Source: Gammaproteobacteria bacterium HGW-Gammaproteobacteria-2 (lineage in GTDB: Bacteria > Pseudomonadota > Gammaproteobacteria > Xanthomonadales > Xanthomonadaceae). Taken from it: a stretch of DNA of 34,674 nt. Below, one piece after another: positions 1-7,976 of this stretch. Where the stretch lies: assembly GCA_002840015.1 (NCBI GenBank), contig PGZE01000028.1, positions 1 to 34,674 on the forward strand, given 5' to 3'. Position numbers and translations under genes: made by a program. How positions within the stretch are numbered: position 1 is the first letter of the stretch; each line of letters opens with the position of its first letter. Below the pieces are notes generated by a model that saw nothing but the letters and a program-made list of their open reading frames with translations, was not told where the DNA came from and did no database searches.

Positions 1-620
1 GCCAGCAGTGCCGCTGCGGTTTTGCTGCCGATGCCGGGCACGCCGGGGATGTTGTCGGTGGCATCGCCGGCCAGGCCAAGGAAGTCGGCCATCTGGTGGG
101 CGTGTACACCGTATCGTGCTTTGACGTCGCGGTGGCCCCAGCGCTGGTTGCGGGCGTAGTCCCATTGCTCGTCGTCGCTGCCGAGCAATTGCGACAAATC
201 CTTGTCGGCGGAAACGATGACGCTGCGTAGTCCATGCGCGCGCAGGCGGTGTACGCTGGCGCCGATCAGATCGTCCGCTTCGTAGTGCGGGTCGGCGAGG
301 GTGGTCAGTCCCAGTGCGCGGCTAAAGGCGATGCAATGCGCAAACTGACGTTTCAGCGAGTCGGGTGCGGGATCGCGGTTGGCTTTGTAGGCGGGGTAGA
401 TGTCGTTGCGGAACGAACTGTCCAGCGCCACATCGAATGCGACGGCAATGTGGGCAGGACGCTGGCTTTCCAGCAGTTCCACTAAAAACCGGACAAAGCC
501 GTGTACCGCATTGACCGGATGTCCGTCGGCATCGGAAAAATCGTCGGGCAGGCTGTGCCAGGCGCGGAAGATATAGACGCTGGCATCGACCAGCCAGGCG
601 CTGGGTGTGGCCACGCTCAC
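1..620 (-). CDS. 5'-3' exonuclease (flap endonuclease-like, PolA N-domain family), partial
   Basis: About 206 N-terminal residues are visible; the 3' end lies beyond the window edge. The frame is open throughout. It shows the metal-binding acidic motifs of the 5'-nuclease family: VDASVYIFRAW near residue 10, AFDVALDSSFR, the EADD box, SADKDL, and the helix-hairpin-helix entry GDATDNIPGVPGIGSK near the visible end. The family cleaves 5' flaps and RNA primers; stand-alone copies (about 250-300 residues) support PolA in DNA repair and primer removal. The start is GTG at 620, overlapping the stop of the upstream nitroreductase remnant in a GTGA arrangement, so the two were probably translationally coupled. 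A second GTG two codons later is possible. No polymerase domain can be seen because the rest is missing, so a full PolA is not formally excluded, but the start context and missing N-terminal extension favour a stand-alone nuclease. The family call is strong. Confidence 0.85.
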   Translation of the reverse strand, partial: MSVATPSAWLVDASVYIFRAWHSLPDDFSDADGHPVNAVHGFVRFLVELLESQRPAHIAVAFDVALDSSFRNDIYPAYKANRDPAPDSLKRQFAHCIAFSRALGLTTLADPHYEADDLIGASVHRLRAHGLRSVIVSADKDLSQLLGSDDEQWDYARNQRWGHRDVKARYGVHAHQMADFLGLAGDATDNIPGVPGIGSKTAAALL

Positions 621-1109
621 GGTGCCCACTGGCTCAGGCGATCATTCAGTGCAGGGCGGGGGCGTTCGCTCGCCGGTTCAGCGGCGCTGCCGATATGAAT
701 GAAGCCGAGCACCTGCTCATCGTTGTCGAGGCCCAGTCGAGCCTTGACCACCGGGTCATAGGCAACCCAACTGGTCAGCCATTGCGCGGCAAAGCCCAGC
801 GCATGCGCGGCGTGCAGCAGGCTGAGGCAGACTGCGCCGCCGGATAGCAATTGTTCGATTTCCGGCACTTTATGGCCGCGAATGGGTTGGCCAACGACGG
901 TGACGATGCACGGCGCGCAGGCAAAGCGCAGGCGCTCCTTTATCAGCGCGGCTGTGCTTGCGTCGGGTTCGCGCTCACGCAGGCGGGCAACCAGGATTTC
1001 GCCGAGTGCCAGCCGTGCCTCGCCGCTGATCTGGACAAAGCGGGCCAGGTGCCTGCAACAGCCGGCTGGGCGTCGAGATTCGGGTGTTAAGATCAGCGAG
1101 TGAGGGCAT
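617..1109 (-). pseudogene. Nitroreductase family (YdjA-like), internal deletion with frameshift
   Basis: From ATG 1109 one frame reads MPSLADLNTR then ISTPSRLLQAPGP, the usual N-terminal R(R/I)S...P FMN-binding start of YdjA-type nitroreductases. The downstream frame resumes at RFVQISGEARL and runs to the end with recognisable family features (CIVTVVGQP, HKVPEIEQ, GGAVCLSLLHAAHALGF, VLGFIHIG). Between the two, near 1040, about 24 residues including the expected APDH...RPW segment are absent and the frame changes. Family members are FMN-dependent NAD(P)H oxidoreductases of about 185-190 residues. Without the missing stretch, FMN binding is unlikely. A gene finder would call the downstream frame as a 182-residue ORF, but its first 45 residues are not nitroreductase-like. 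Either this is a real pseudogene or the assembly lost about 70 bases. The stop overlaps the GTG start of the exonuclease. Confidence 0.75.
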
Positions 1110-1272
1110 ATGTGCGTCGTCCGGTGGGTGTCCGCCATCATTACCGTCCGATGGCAATGACGCAAACTGAGGAACCAATCACAATAAAGTGACCCATTGC
1201 GTCATATTCTGCCCACAAGCGTCGATTGGGGGTCGATGTCTTACCCACGCAATAAAAAAACAAGGTCGCGCC

Positions 1273-3558
1273 ATGAGCCAGACTGAACCTCGCCCACATG
1301 CATCGCCCGCCCCAGCCACTGCTGGCGAAATGACTGCGGTGCTTGAACGCACACGTGAACTTGCCATTGCCCGGCTCACCGAGGCAGTGCGCACGGTGTT
1401 GGCCGTTGCTGATGATGCCCTGTTTGATTTCATGCAGAAATCAGGCGGCAACAGCAATCAACCGCATTTTCTTGATGCCATGCGCGAGTTGCGTCGCCGT
1501 CGCGGCGAGATCGAGGATGGCTTTGCCGCCCAGTTGCAGGATGTGTGGCAGCGCTTCGTTGCCAGAGAGCCGATAACTTCAGAAGACGCCATGGGTGCCA
1601 GTTCATCGGGTGATCTGAGCCTGCTGAGCGAAGACGATATGGAGTCACAGATCGCCGCCCGGATGCTGGGTCAGGCGATGCAGAAGGATTGTTCGGCGGT
1701 GTCGTTGCAACTGATGCAGCGGCTTTCGTGGATCGGCGGCCGGCAGGAGTTGGATGCCGATAGCAGCCCCCTTGGTGCAGCGCACATTGCGGTAGCGCTG
1801 CGGGCAGGGCTTGCGCCGTGTGAAATGCCTGGGGATATCAAGCTCATTCTGTTCAAGCTGTGCGAGCGCGAATTGCCCAAGCCCGTTACCGCTGCACTTG
1901 AAGAAGTCAATGAATGCTTGTTGAGAGCGGGTGTGCTGCCACATCTGCGGGTGTTGCCGAATCGTGTTGCACCGCGTGCATCGGCGCCGCCGCAGGCGGC
2001 AACCAACGACTATCGCGAACCTGCACCGGCTGCAAATGAGAGTGCGCGCCCCGGTGAGCAGTACGCACCCAACGAACGCGCTTTGTTCGCCACCTTGCAC
2101 GAGTTGTTGCGTGGCTGGCGGCAAAGTGAACATGCGCCGGCACCGATGCCTTCCGCTGCGCATCTACGGCCGATCAGTTCCAACGAGATGATTTCGGTGC
2201 TTTCTTTGTTGCAGTCGGAGATTCCCGATGGCGTGCGTGCAGCCATTCAGGACCCGTCGCAGTCGGTCGTGCAACGCATCAAGGGTGAAGTGTTGGCCAA
2301 TTCGCGGCAATTGGGCATCGACCCGGAAAAAGCCTGCCTCAGCCCAGTGGATGAAGACGCCATAGATCTGGTTGGCATGCTGTTCGACGTGTTGCTCGAT
2401 GAGCGCCAGCTCAAGGGCTCGGCGCGCGAGCTGATTGGCCGCATGGTAGTTCCGTTCATCAAGGTGGCATTGCTGGATCGCCGCATGTTCCTGCGCAAAG
2501 AGCATCCGGCGCGCCGCCTGCTCAATTCGGTCGCCGAGGCATGTGAGGGCAACGAAGGCGAGACACCCGCCGAGCGCACACTGCTGGCGAAGGCCGAAGA
2601 AGTAGTGCAGCGGCTGTCGATGGAGTTCAACGAAAACGTGGCGATCTTCCAGACTTTGGAAGAAGAGTTTCGCTGTTTCATGGATCAGCATCGCAAACGC
2701 GTGGACCTGGCCGAGCGTCGCGCCTCCGAGGCACAGCAAGGCAAGGAACGACTGGAAGCTGCGCGTGCTTATGCGCAGGCCGAACTCGACAAACGCCTTG
2801 CCGATACGGCATTGCCGCCAGCACTGGATGTGGTGATGCGCCGCTACTGGACGCATCATCTGGTGGTGCTACAACTGCGTGAGGGTGTGGATTCCGACGC
2901 TACCCGCGCGGCATTGGCTTGTGGCGATGGCTTGCTGGCGATGGCGCAGGCTGCGCATGGTGGCGAAGCTGCGCTTGCTGCATTGCTGCCACAGTTGAGT
3001 GCCGGCATGCTGCCGATTCTGTCGTCCTCGGGTTGTGTTGGCGAAGCGGCCGATACGCTGGTTGATGCAGTTGCTGACGAATTGCGTGGCATGGCTGCGG
3101 GCAAAGTGCAGCCGATTACTGCGGTAGCCGAGTTGTTCAACGATGGCAGTACGGATGAGCTGGATGAACGCCGCGCATCAGCCGCACGCGACGCTTCGCC
3201 GGTGCGTCTGGTTTCGGATCGCAGCAAAATTGAGTTCAACCCGGAAGACGTTGAAGCGCTGCAAAAGCTGCCAGTTGGCAGTTGGGTCGAGTTTATTGAT
3301 GGCGAAGGCGAGGCGCAGCCTGCCAAATTGTCATGGATCAGCCCGATCTCATCGCGTTTGTTGTTCGTCAACCGCCGTGGCTTACGCGTATGCGTGGCTT
3401 CGGTAGAAGAATTGGCGGTGATGATGCACGAGCAACGCTTCAGCATTCGTGGCGCCAATGCCGCCTTCGAGCGCGCGATGCATCAGGTGCTGGGTCAACT
3501 TCGCGCATCGCATGAGCGCACTGCAACAAGTACCGATGTGAATCGCGCCTCGGCCTGA
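1273..3558 (+). CDS. DUF1631 family protein
   Basis: A 761-residue protein resembling the DUF1631 family (large cytoplasmic proteins of Xanthomonas, Pseudomonas and relatives, function not established). The start is ATG 1273 (MSQTEPRPHA), preceded by an AAGG-like ribosome site; an in-frame extension back to 1189 exists but reads unlike protein. The N-terminal half is helical, with FDFMQKSGGNSNQPHFLDAM near residue 60, the most recognisable part. A low-complexity Ala/Pro linker lies near 240-280. A charged, probably coiled-coil segment around 470-520 contains RKRVDLAERRASEAQQ. The last about 90 residues (PVGSWVEFIDGEGEAQPAKL, SRLLFVNRRGLRVC) look like a small beta-barrel reminiscent of PilZ domains; this last point is inference from pattern alone. 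The gene stands alone, divergent from the nitroreductase remnant, and ends at a strong terminator. No signal peptide or membrane segment is seen. Confidence 0.8.
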   Translation: MSQTEPRPHASPAPATAGEMTAVLERTRELAIARLTEAVRTVLAVADDALFDFMQKSGGNSNQPHFLDAMRELRRRRGEIEDGFAAQLQDVWQRFVAREPITSEDAMGASSSGDLSLLSEDDMESQIAARMLGQAMQKDCSAVSLQLMQRLSWIGGRQELDADSSPLGAAHIAVALRAGLAPCEMPGDIKLILFKLCERELPKPVTAALEEVNECLLRAGVLPHLRVLPNRVAPRASAPPQAATNDYREPAPAANESARPGEQYAPNERALFATLHELLRGWRQSEHAPAPMPSAAHLRPISSNEMISVLSLLQSEIPDGVRAAIQDPSQSVVQRIKGEVLANSRQLGIDPEKACLSPVDEDAIDLVGMLFDVLLDERQLKGSARELIGRMVVPFIKVALLDRRMFLRKEHPARRLLNSVAEACEGNEGETPAERTLLAKAEEVVQRLSMEFNENVAIFQTLEEEFRCFMDQHRKRVDLAERRASEAQQGKERLEAARAYAQAELDKRLADTALPPALDVVMRRYWTHHLVVLQLREGVDSDATRAALACGDGLLAMAQAAHGGEAALAALLPQLSAGMLPILSSSGCVGEAADTLVDAVADELRGMAAGKVQPITAVAELFNDGSTDELDERRASAARDASPVRLVSDRSKIEFNPEDVEALQKLPVGSWVEFIDGEGEAQPAKLSWISPISSRLLFVNRRGLRVCVASVEELAVMMHEQRFSIRGANAAFERAMHQVLGQLRASHERTATSTDVNRASA

Positions 3559-3585
3559 ATGGGTTTCCATGGGCTCAATGCACGT

Positions 3586-3615
3586 GGGGTCTTGGCTATG
3601 CCGAGGCCCCTTTTT
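3586..3615 (+). terminator. Rho-independent terminator after the DUF1631 gene
   Basis: A 10-bp stem (GGGGTCTTGG pairing with CCGAGGCCCC, with three G-U pairs) and a five-base loop CTATG are followed directly by TTTTT. It lies 27 bases after the DUF1631 stop codon and reads in the same direction. Confidence 0.85.
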
Positions 3616-3700
3616 CATTGAGGTGCCGAGTTGCAGCGTTGATGACAGCCGCAACCCGGCCCCTGCGTGTTAGCATCGTTGAAAACGCATGGGAGGCTTC

Positions 3701-4783
3701 ATGGCTGCGAAGATTCTGGCACTGCGTGAAACGGCCGCAGGCGAAAACAGGGTGGCGATGACGCCGGAAACCGCCGGCAAACTGACCAAGCTGGGCGTAA
3801 TTGCGGCTATCGAGCCGCAGGCTGGCGTCAGTGCGCATTTTCTCGACGCGGCCTATCCAGTGGCCGAGCCGACCGCACTCGCGGATGCCGACGTGGTGTT
3901 GTGCGTGCAGCCGCCAACCCCGGCGCAGGTTGCAATGCTCAAGTCCGGGGCTGTACTGATCGGGCTGCTGTCGGTGCAGGCCGACCCTGCACGGCTGGAG
4001 CAGTTGCTCAAGCAGCGGATCACCGCTTTCTCGATGGAACGCTTGCCACGAACCACGCGCGCGCAATCGATGGATGTGCTGTCCTCGCAGGCTGGCATGG
4101 CCGGCTACAAGGCGGTGATGATTGCTGCTCTGAATGCACCGCGTTTCTTTCCGATGTTGACCACCGCCGCAGGGACGATTCGGCCCTCCAAAGTGTTGAT
4201 AGTGGGTGCCGGCGTGGCCGGATTGCAGGCAATCGCCACCGCACGCCGGATCGGTGCTCAGGTCGAGGGTTTTGATGTGCGCCCTGAAACCCGCGAGCAA
4301 ATCGAGTCGCTGGGTGCGCGGTTTCTCGATCTGGGCGTTGCCGCCGCCGGCGAAGGCGGTTATGCCCGCGAGCTCAACGCCGAAGAACGCGCCGAGCAGC
4401 AACGCCTGCTGGCCGAACACCTCAAGAGTGTGGATGTCATCATCACCACCGCAGCAGTGCCGGGCCGGCCGGCGCCGCGCATCATCACCGCAGCGATGGT
4501 CAAAGGGATGCGCCCGGGCACGGTGGTCGTCGATCTCGCCGCCGAGAGCGGTGGCAACTGCGAGCTGACCCGCCCCGGTGAAACCGTGGTGGAAAATGGC
4601 GTCAGCATCATTGGCCCGCTGAACCTCGCCAGTCAGGGCGCGATCCACGCCAGCGAGATGTATGCACGCAACCTGTTCAATTTCGTGGCACTGATGATCA
4701 AGGACGGCGCGCTGGCACTGGACTGGGACGACGAACTGATCGCCAAGACCTGCGTCAGCCACGACGGGCAGTCGCGGTTGTAG
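3701..4783 (+). CDS. pntAA: NAD(P) transhydrogenase subunit alpha part 1
   Basis: A 360-residue soluble NAD(H)-binding subunit (domain I) of the proton-translocating transhydrogenase, which couples hydride transfer between NADH and NADP+ to proton movement. The N-terminal alanine dehydrogenase/PNT domain shows RETAAGENRVAMTPE. The Rossmann dinucleotide-binding loop VLIVGAGVAGLQAIATARR, with the acidic strand end QVEGFDVRPE, is near residues 165-200. The C-terminal part keeps the conserved DLAAESGGNCELTRPGE and NLASQGAIHASEMYARN blocks. The start at ATG 3701 is chosen because GGGAGG lies five bases upstream; an in-frame ATG at 3689 would place that ribosome site inside the gene. Length matches split-type PntAA proteins. 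Its partners pntAB and pntB follow, but only after about 436 bp of repeats, so they may not be on the same transcript. Confidence 0.95.
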   Translation: MAAKILALRETAAGENRVAMTPETAGKLTKLGVIAAIEPQAGVSAHFLDAAYPVAEPTALADADVVLCVQPPTPAQVAMLKSGAVLIGLLSVQADPARLEQLLKQRITAFSMERLPRTTRAQSMDVLSSQAGMAGYKAVMIAALNAPRFFPMLTTAAGTIRPSKVLIVGAGVAGLQAIATARRIGAQVEGFDVRPETREQIESLGARFLDLGVAAAGEGGYARELNAEERAEQQRLLAEHLKSVDVIITTAAVPGRPAPRIITAAMVKGMRPGTVVVDLAAESGGNCELTRPGETVVENGVSIIGPLNLASQGAIHASEMYARNLFNFVALMIKDGALALDWDDELIAKTCVSHDGQSRL

Positions 4784-4797
4784 TCCGCGTTAAATCG

Positions 4798-4815
4798 CTC
4801 GGGACTCGGGACCTC
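4798..4815. repeat. Degenerate GGGACTC heptad pair
   Basis: Two imperfect copies of the heptad (CTCGGGACTCGGGACCTC) lie just after pntAA. A perfect six-copy version of the same heptad occurs at 31651-31692. At both places an identical REP palindrome arm follows downstream. Confidence 0.6.
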
Positions 4816-4832
4816 GGGGGAAAGCTATTGGT

Positions 4833-4860
4833 CCGCAAAGAACGCAAAAGACGCAAAGGA
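4833..4860. repeat. Short tandem 9-mer repeat (CGCAAAGRA type)
   Basis: Three imperfect copies of a nine-base unit (CGCAAAGAA, CGCAAAAGA, CGCAAAGGA) stand side by side in the pntAA-pntAB gap. No coding or regulatory role can be read from the sequence. Confidence 0.5.
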
Positions 4861-4925
4861 AAATCGCCAAGAACATCAAGGTCTGGATATCGGTTCAAAC
4901 CGCAGAGCGGTGGAATCGACAGTGA

Positions 4926-5059
4926 CGTAGGATGGGTAGAGCGCAGCGAAACCCATCATTGCCAAATGTAATCGATGGGTTTCGGTCGCTTCGCGACAGC
5001 GTTCGCTGCGCGAACCACGCCTTCGCTTCGCTCGGTCGCTGCGCTCTACCCATCCTGCG
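4926..5059. repeat. REP pair (BIME-like) with nested inverted repeats
   Basis: A 20-base arm at 4929-4948 (AGGATGGGTAGAGCGCAGCG) is repeated as its exact reverse complement at 5037-5056. Inside it, 4948-4957 (GAAACCCATC) pairs with 4974-4983. Two more small hairpins follow: GTCGC-TTC-GCGAC at 4985-4997 and GTTCGC-TGC-GCGAAC at 5001-5015. The first 34 bases (4926-4959) occur identically at 31701-31734. This is the organisation of two oppositely oriented REP units. ORFs drawn through it are not credible. With the heptads and 9-mers it fills most of the 436-bp stretch between pntAA and pntAB. Confidence 0.85.
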
Positions 5060-5219
5060 GGCTGGCACCCCGGTGAAACCGCTACGGTTCATGGCGATTC
5101 CTCGGCGGGTCTGGTAGCGCCTATAACGCGTGGTGGCCAATTCGGTTGCCATGTGCGCGCACGGCCAGCGTGCAACGATTATGATGGAGCCTGATTCCAT
5201 TGGCAGAGGCGGCTTGGCA

Positions 5220-5516
5220 ATGATCGACGGATTCGTGGCGCTTTATATTTTCATGCTTGCAGCCGTAACCGGCTACGAGATCATCGGCCGGGTGCCGGTC
5301 ATCCTGCACACTCCCCTGATGTCAGGCTCCAACTTCATCCACGGCATCGTGCTGGTGGGTGCGATGGTGGTGTTGGGGCATGCCGATACCACTGCGGAAA
5401 AAGTCATCGGGCTGGTGGGTGTGATACTGGGTGCGGGCAATGCCGCCGGTGGCTACGTAGTGACCGAGCGCATGCTGGAAATGTTCCGCAGCAGCAAGAA
5501 GCCGGGGGCGCACTGA
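5220..5516 (+). CDS. pntAB: NAD(P) transhydrogenase subunit alpha part 2
   Basis: A 98-residue membrane subunit carrying the first transmembrane helices (part of domain II) of the proton-translocating transhydrogenase. It starts MIDGFVALYIFMLAAVTGYE. It keeps the family block VILHTPLMSGSNFIHGIVLVGAM, a second hydrophobic helix VIGLVGVILGAGNAAGGY, and the closing VTERMLEMFR. ATG 5220 is chosen because it fits the family N-terminus and has a GAGGCGG ribosome site; the open frame upstream to 5130 is repeat-derived sequence. The stop TGA overlaps the ATG of pntB by one base, so the two are translationally coupled. Confidence 0.93.
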   Translation: MIDGFVALYIFMLAAVTGYEIIGRVPVILHTPLMSGSNFIHGIVLVGAMVVLGHADTTAEKVIGLVGVILGAGNAAGGYVVTERMLEMFRSSKKPGAH

Positions 5517-6916
5517 TGGATATGTCGAACTGGCTTTTGATCGCAGTGAAGGCGAGCTATTTCGCTGCCGCCTTGCTGTTCATTCTCGGCCTCAAGCGCA
5601 TGGCGTCGCCGGTGACCGCCCGCGGCGGCATCGTCTGGGCCGGCTACGGCATGGTGATTGCGGTGGTGGCGACCCTGCTGTTGCCGGGTATGCACAACCA
5701 GGGTCTGATGCTGGTTGGCATCGGCGTTGGTGGCGCGTTGGCCTGGGTGTCCGGCAAGCGGGTGGCGATGACCGACATGCCGCAAATGGTTGCGCTGTAC
5801 AACGGCATGGGTGGTGGTTCGGCGGCAGCCATTGGCGCAGTGGAACTGCTCGGTTTTGCCAGCGGCAGCGGTGGCACAGCAACTACGACCCAGCTTGTGC
5901 TGGGCGCAACCGGCGGGCTGATCGGTGCGATTTCGTTTTCCGGCTCGTTGATCGCTTTCGCAAAACTGCAGGGCTTGATGGATCGCCGCTTCGTGTTCCC
6001 CGGTCAGCAAATCGTCAATGCAGCCATTTTCGCGATGGCCATCGGTCTGGGCGTTGCGTCAGTGGTTTTGTTGCAGCAGCCGTTGATTATCGGCTTCTTC
6101 ATCGCGGCATTAGCGGTTGGTATTTTGATGACCTTGCCGATCGGCGGCGCCGACATGCCGGTGGTGATATCGCTGTACAACGCATTCACTGGCTTGGCGG
6201 TAGCCTTCGAAGGCTACGTGTTGCAAAACGAAACCCTGATCATCGCCGGCATGGTGGTGGGCGCGGCAGGCACCCTGCTCACGCAGTTGATGGCCAAGGC
6301 GATGAATCGTTCGCTGGCCAGTGTGCTGTTTGGCAGCTTCGGGGCAACCGGTGAGGCACAGGAAATCAGCGGTGCGCAAAAACCGATTGAAGCCGGCGAT
6401 GTGGCGGCGATGATGGCCTATGCCGAGCGTGTGGTGATCGTGCCCGGCTACGGCATGGCGGTAGCGCAGGCGCAGCACAAGATTTGGGAACTGACCCAGT
6501 TGCTGCAAAAACGCGGAGTCAAGGTCAAGTTTGCGATCCATCCGGTGGCGGGCCGCATGCCCGGACACATGAACGTATTGCTGGCCGAGGCCGGCGTGTC
6601 GTACGACCTGATCGCTGACATGGATGACATTAATCCCGAGTTTCCCAACACCGATGTGGTGCTGGTGATCGGCGCCAACGACGTGGTCAATCCAGCGGCA
6701 AAAACCGATCCGGCCTCACCGATCTTCGGTATGCCGATTCTCGATGTGGTCACTGCCAAAAATGCGATCGTGATCAAGCGCGGCAAGGGCACCGGCTTTG
6801 CCGGCATCGAAAATGCCCTGTTTTACGCCGACAATACGCGCATGCTGTACGGCGATGGCGCCGAGATGGCCAATCAACTGGTTGCCGAGATCAAGGCGCT
6901 GGATGGCGGCCACTGA
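5516..6916 (+). CDS. pntB: NAD(P) transhydrogenase subunit beta
   Basis: A 466-residue subunit (E. coli PntB is 462) with the remaining membrane helices and the NADP(H)-binding domain III. The N-terminal two thirds are hydrophobic and include the conserved proton-channel region IGGADMPVVISLYNAFTGLA near residues 208-228. The C-terminal domain has the nucleotide loop VIVPGYGMAVAQAQH near 305-320, then IHPVAGRMPGHMNVLLAEA, VLVIGANDVVNPAA and KRGKGTGFAGIENALF. No internal loss is seen when it is compared from memory with E. coli PntB. Its last 26 bases overlap, in the opposite direction, the end of the next gene. Confidence 0.95.
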   Translation: MDMSNWLLIAVKASYFAAALLFILGLKRMASPVTARGGIVWAGYGMVIAVVATLLLPGMHNQGLMLVGIGVGGALAWVSGKRVAMTDMPQMVALYNGMGGGSAAAIGAVELLGFASGSGGTATTTQLVLGATGGLIGAISFSGSLIAFAKLQGLMDRRFVFPGQQIVNAAIFAMAIGLGVASVVLLQQPLIIGFFIAALAVGILMTLPIGGADMPVVISLYNAFTGLAVAFEGYVLQNETLIIAGMVVGAAGTLLTQLMAKAMNRSLASVLFGSFGATGEAQEISGAQKPIEAGDVAAMMAYAERVVIVPGYGMAVAQAQHKIWELTQLLQKRGVKVKFAIHPVAGRMPGHMNVLLAEAGVSYDLIADMDDINPEFPNTDVVLVIGANDVVNPAAKTDPASPIFGMPILDVVTAKNAIVIKRGKGTGFAGIENALFYADNTRMLYGDGAEMANQLVAEIKALDGGH

Positions 6917-7319
6917 GCGCTTTGAACCCGAAACCCCAGGCCGCTGCCAGCACGATGCTGGTGGCGGCCAATACTAGGTCGAAACGGTTGAAACTCGCAG
7001 CGCTCAGTGAGAGCGCAAGCTGTGGGCTGATGCGCTGTAACGATTGCAGCGGATGCAAACCGAACATCGGTGCCATCTGACTGGCGGCAATAAACCACCA
7101 CGCCAGCGTAATCGATAACACCGTGGTTGCTGCCGCAATGCTGGCGCGCATTGCGCCAGGCGCAAGCCGCAGCAAGCTGAGCATGATGCTGACATCGAGC
7201 GCGGTGATCAGCGCCATCCAGCCCAGGGGGCGCTGGGTGGCAACCGCTGCCACCGTCCACAATGCGGCTATGCCGGTCGCCGTAACGAGGCACCACAGAC
7301 CAGTTTTCAGGTGATTCAC
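6891..7319 (-). CDS. Small integral membrane protein, function unknown
   Basis: I do not recognise a family. The protein has about 142 residues from GTG 7319; a TTG at 7334 would add five. There is no ATG at the start of this frame, and an AGG eight bases upstream of the GTG supports the choice. Four hydrophobic segments are visible: GLWCLVTATGIAALWTVAAV, LGWMALITALDVSIMLSLL, ASIAAATTVLSITLAWWFIA and FDLVLAATSIVLAAAWGFGF. A polar loop HPLQSLQRISPQL lies between the third and fourth. It is convergent with pntB, overlapping its end by 26 bases, and divergent from sufT. The hydrophobicity pattern makes it more than a shadow frame, but its reality is less certain than its neighbours. Confidence 0.6.
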   Translation of the reverse strand: MNHLKTGLWCLVTATGIAALWTVAAVATQRPLGWMALITALDVSIMLSLLRLAPGAMRASIAAATTVLSITLAWWFIAASQMAPMFGLHPLQSLQRISPQLALSLSAASFNRFDLVLAATSIVLAAAWGFGFKALSGRHPAP

Positions 7320-7421
7320 AGCAGCGCCTGACAACAGTGTGTCGTGCCGTGCAGCGATAATCGTTCGTCGGTCGTACGCATCGCGCTAAAATAACCGGCA
7401 ACCGCACAGGAAGATAGCGCC

Positions 7422-7976
7422 GTGAACTACAGCCGCAGCAGTGAACCGATCAAGTTTGAGCGCGACTGCGCTGTGGTGTTGGTGCCGCAGGGCGAGAACG
7501 TCACGCTGCCAGCGGGCACTATTGGGTATATCACGCAATCGTTGGGCGGCAGTTTTACCGTGTTTGTCGAAGGCAATCTGTTTCGAGTTGCCGGCAGCGA
7601 TGGTGATGCCATTGGCAAGGAACCGGTTGCCGGGCCAAGCCTGCCAGACGATGCCAGCGACGAGGATGTCGAGCGGCTGGTGTGGTCACAGTTGCGAACC
7701 TGCTATGACCCGGAAATACCAGTCAATATCGTGGACCTTGGTTTGGTCTACAGCTGTGTGCTTGGTCGCACCGAAGCCGGCGAGCGCAGTGTGTATGTCA
7801 CCATGACGCTCACCGCGCCCGGCTGCGGCATGGGCGATATTCTGGTCGCCGATGTCAGCAGCAAGCTGGAGATGATTCCGACCATCAGCCAGGCCAACGT
7901 CGATCTGGTATTCGATCCGCCGTGGAACCAGAGCATGATGTCGGATGTGGCACGCCTGGAAACCGGCATGTTGTAA
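7422..7976 (+). CDS. sufT: Fe-S cluster assembly protein SufT
   Basis: A 184-residue protein with the SufT arrangement: an N-terminal extension of about 80 residues (CAVVLVPQGENVTLPAGTIGYIT) and a MIP18/DUF59 domain. That domain carries YDPEIPVNIVDLGLVY (residues 95-110) and MTLTAPGCGMGDIL, whose Cys135 is the family's reactive cysteine, and ends near VDLVFDPPWNQSMMSDVAR. SufT proteins help Fe-S protein maturation in the cytoplasm. The start is GTG 7422 with an AGGAAG site eight bases upstream; no closer ATG fits. The gene is not beside other suf genes here, which is common when a separate suf operon exists elsewhere. A TAAAAT element about 30 bases upstream could be its -10. Confidence 0.93.
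   Translation: MNYSRSSEPIKFERDCAVVLVPQGENVTLPAGTIGYITQSLGGSFTVFVEGNLFRVAGSDGDAIGKEPVAGPSLPDDASDEDVERLVWSQLRTCYDPEIPVNIVDLGLVYSCVLGRTEAGERSVYVTMTLTAPGCGMGDILVADVSSKLEMIPTISQANVDLVFDPPWNQSMMSDVARLETGML

Noticed and set aside
3596..4762. A 388-codon minus-strand frame opposite pntAA
   Set aside because: It lacks any recognisable domain and is rich in His/Gln/Arg as expected from antisense of a GC-rich gene. pntAA on the other strand is unambiguous.
4932..5117. A 61-codon plus-strand ORF in the pntAA-pntAB gap
   Set aside because: It is translated from REP palindrome arms; the same arm gives ORFs wherever it occurs.
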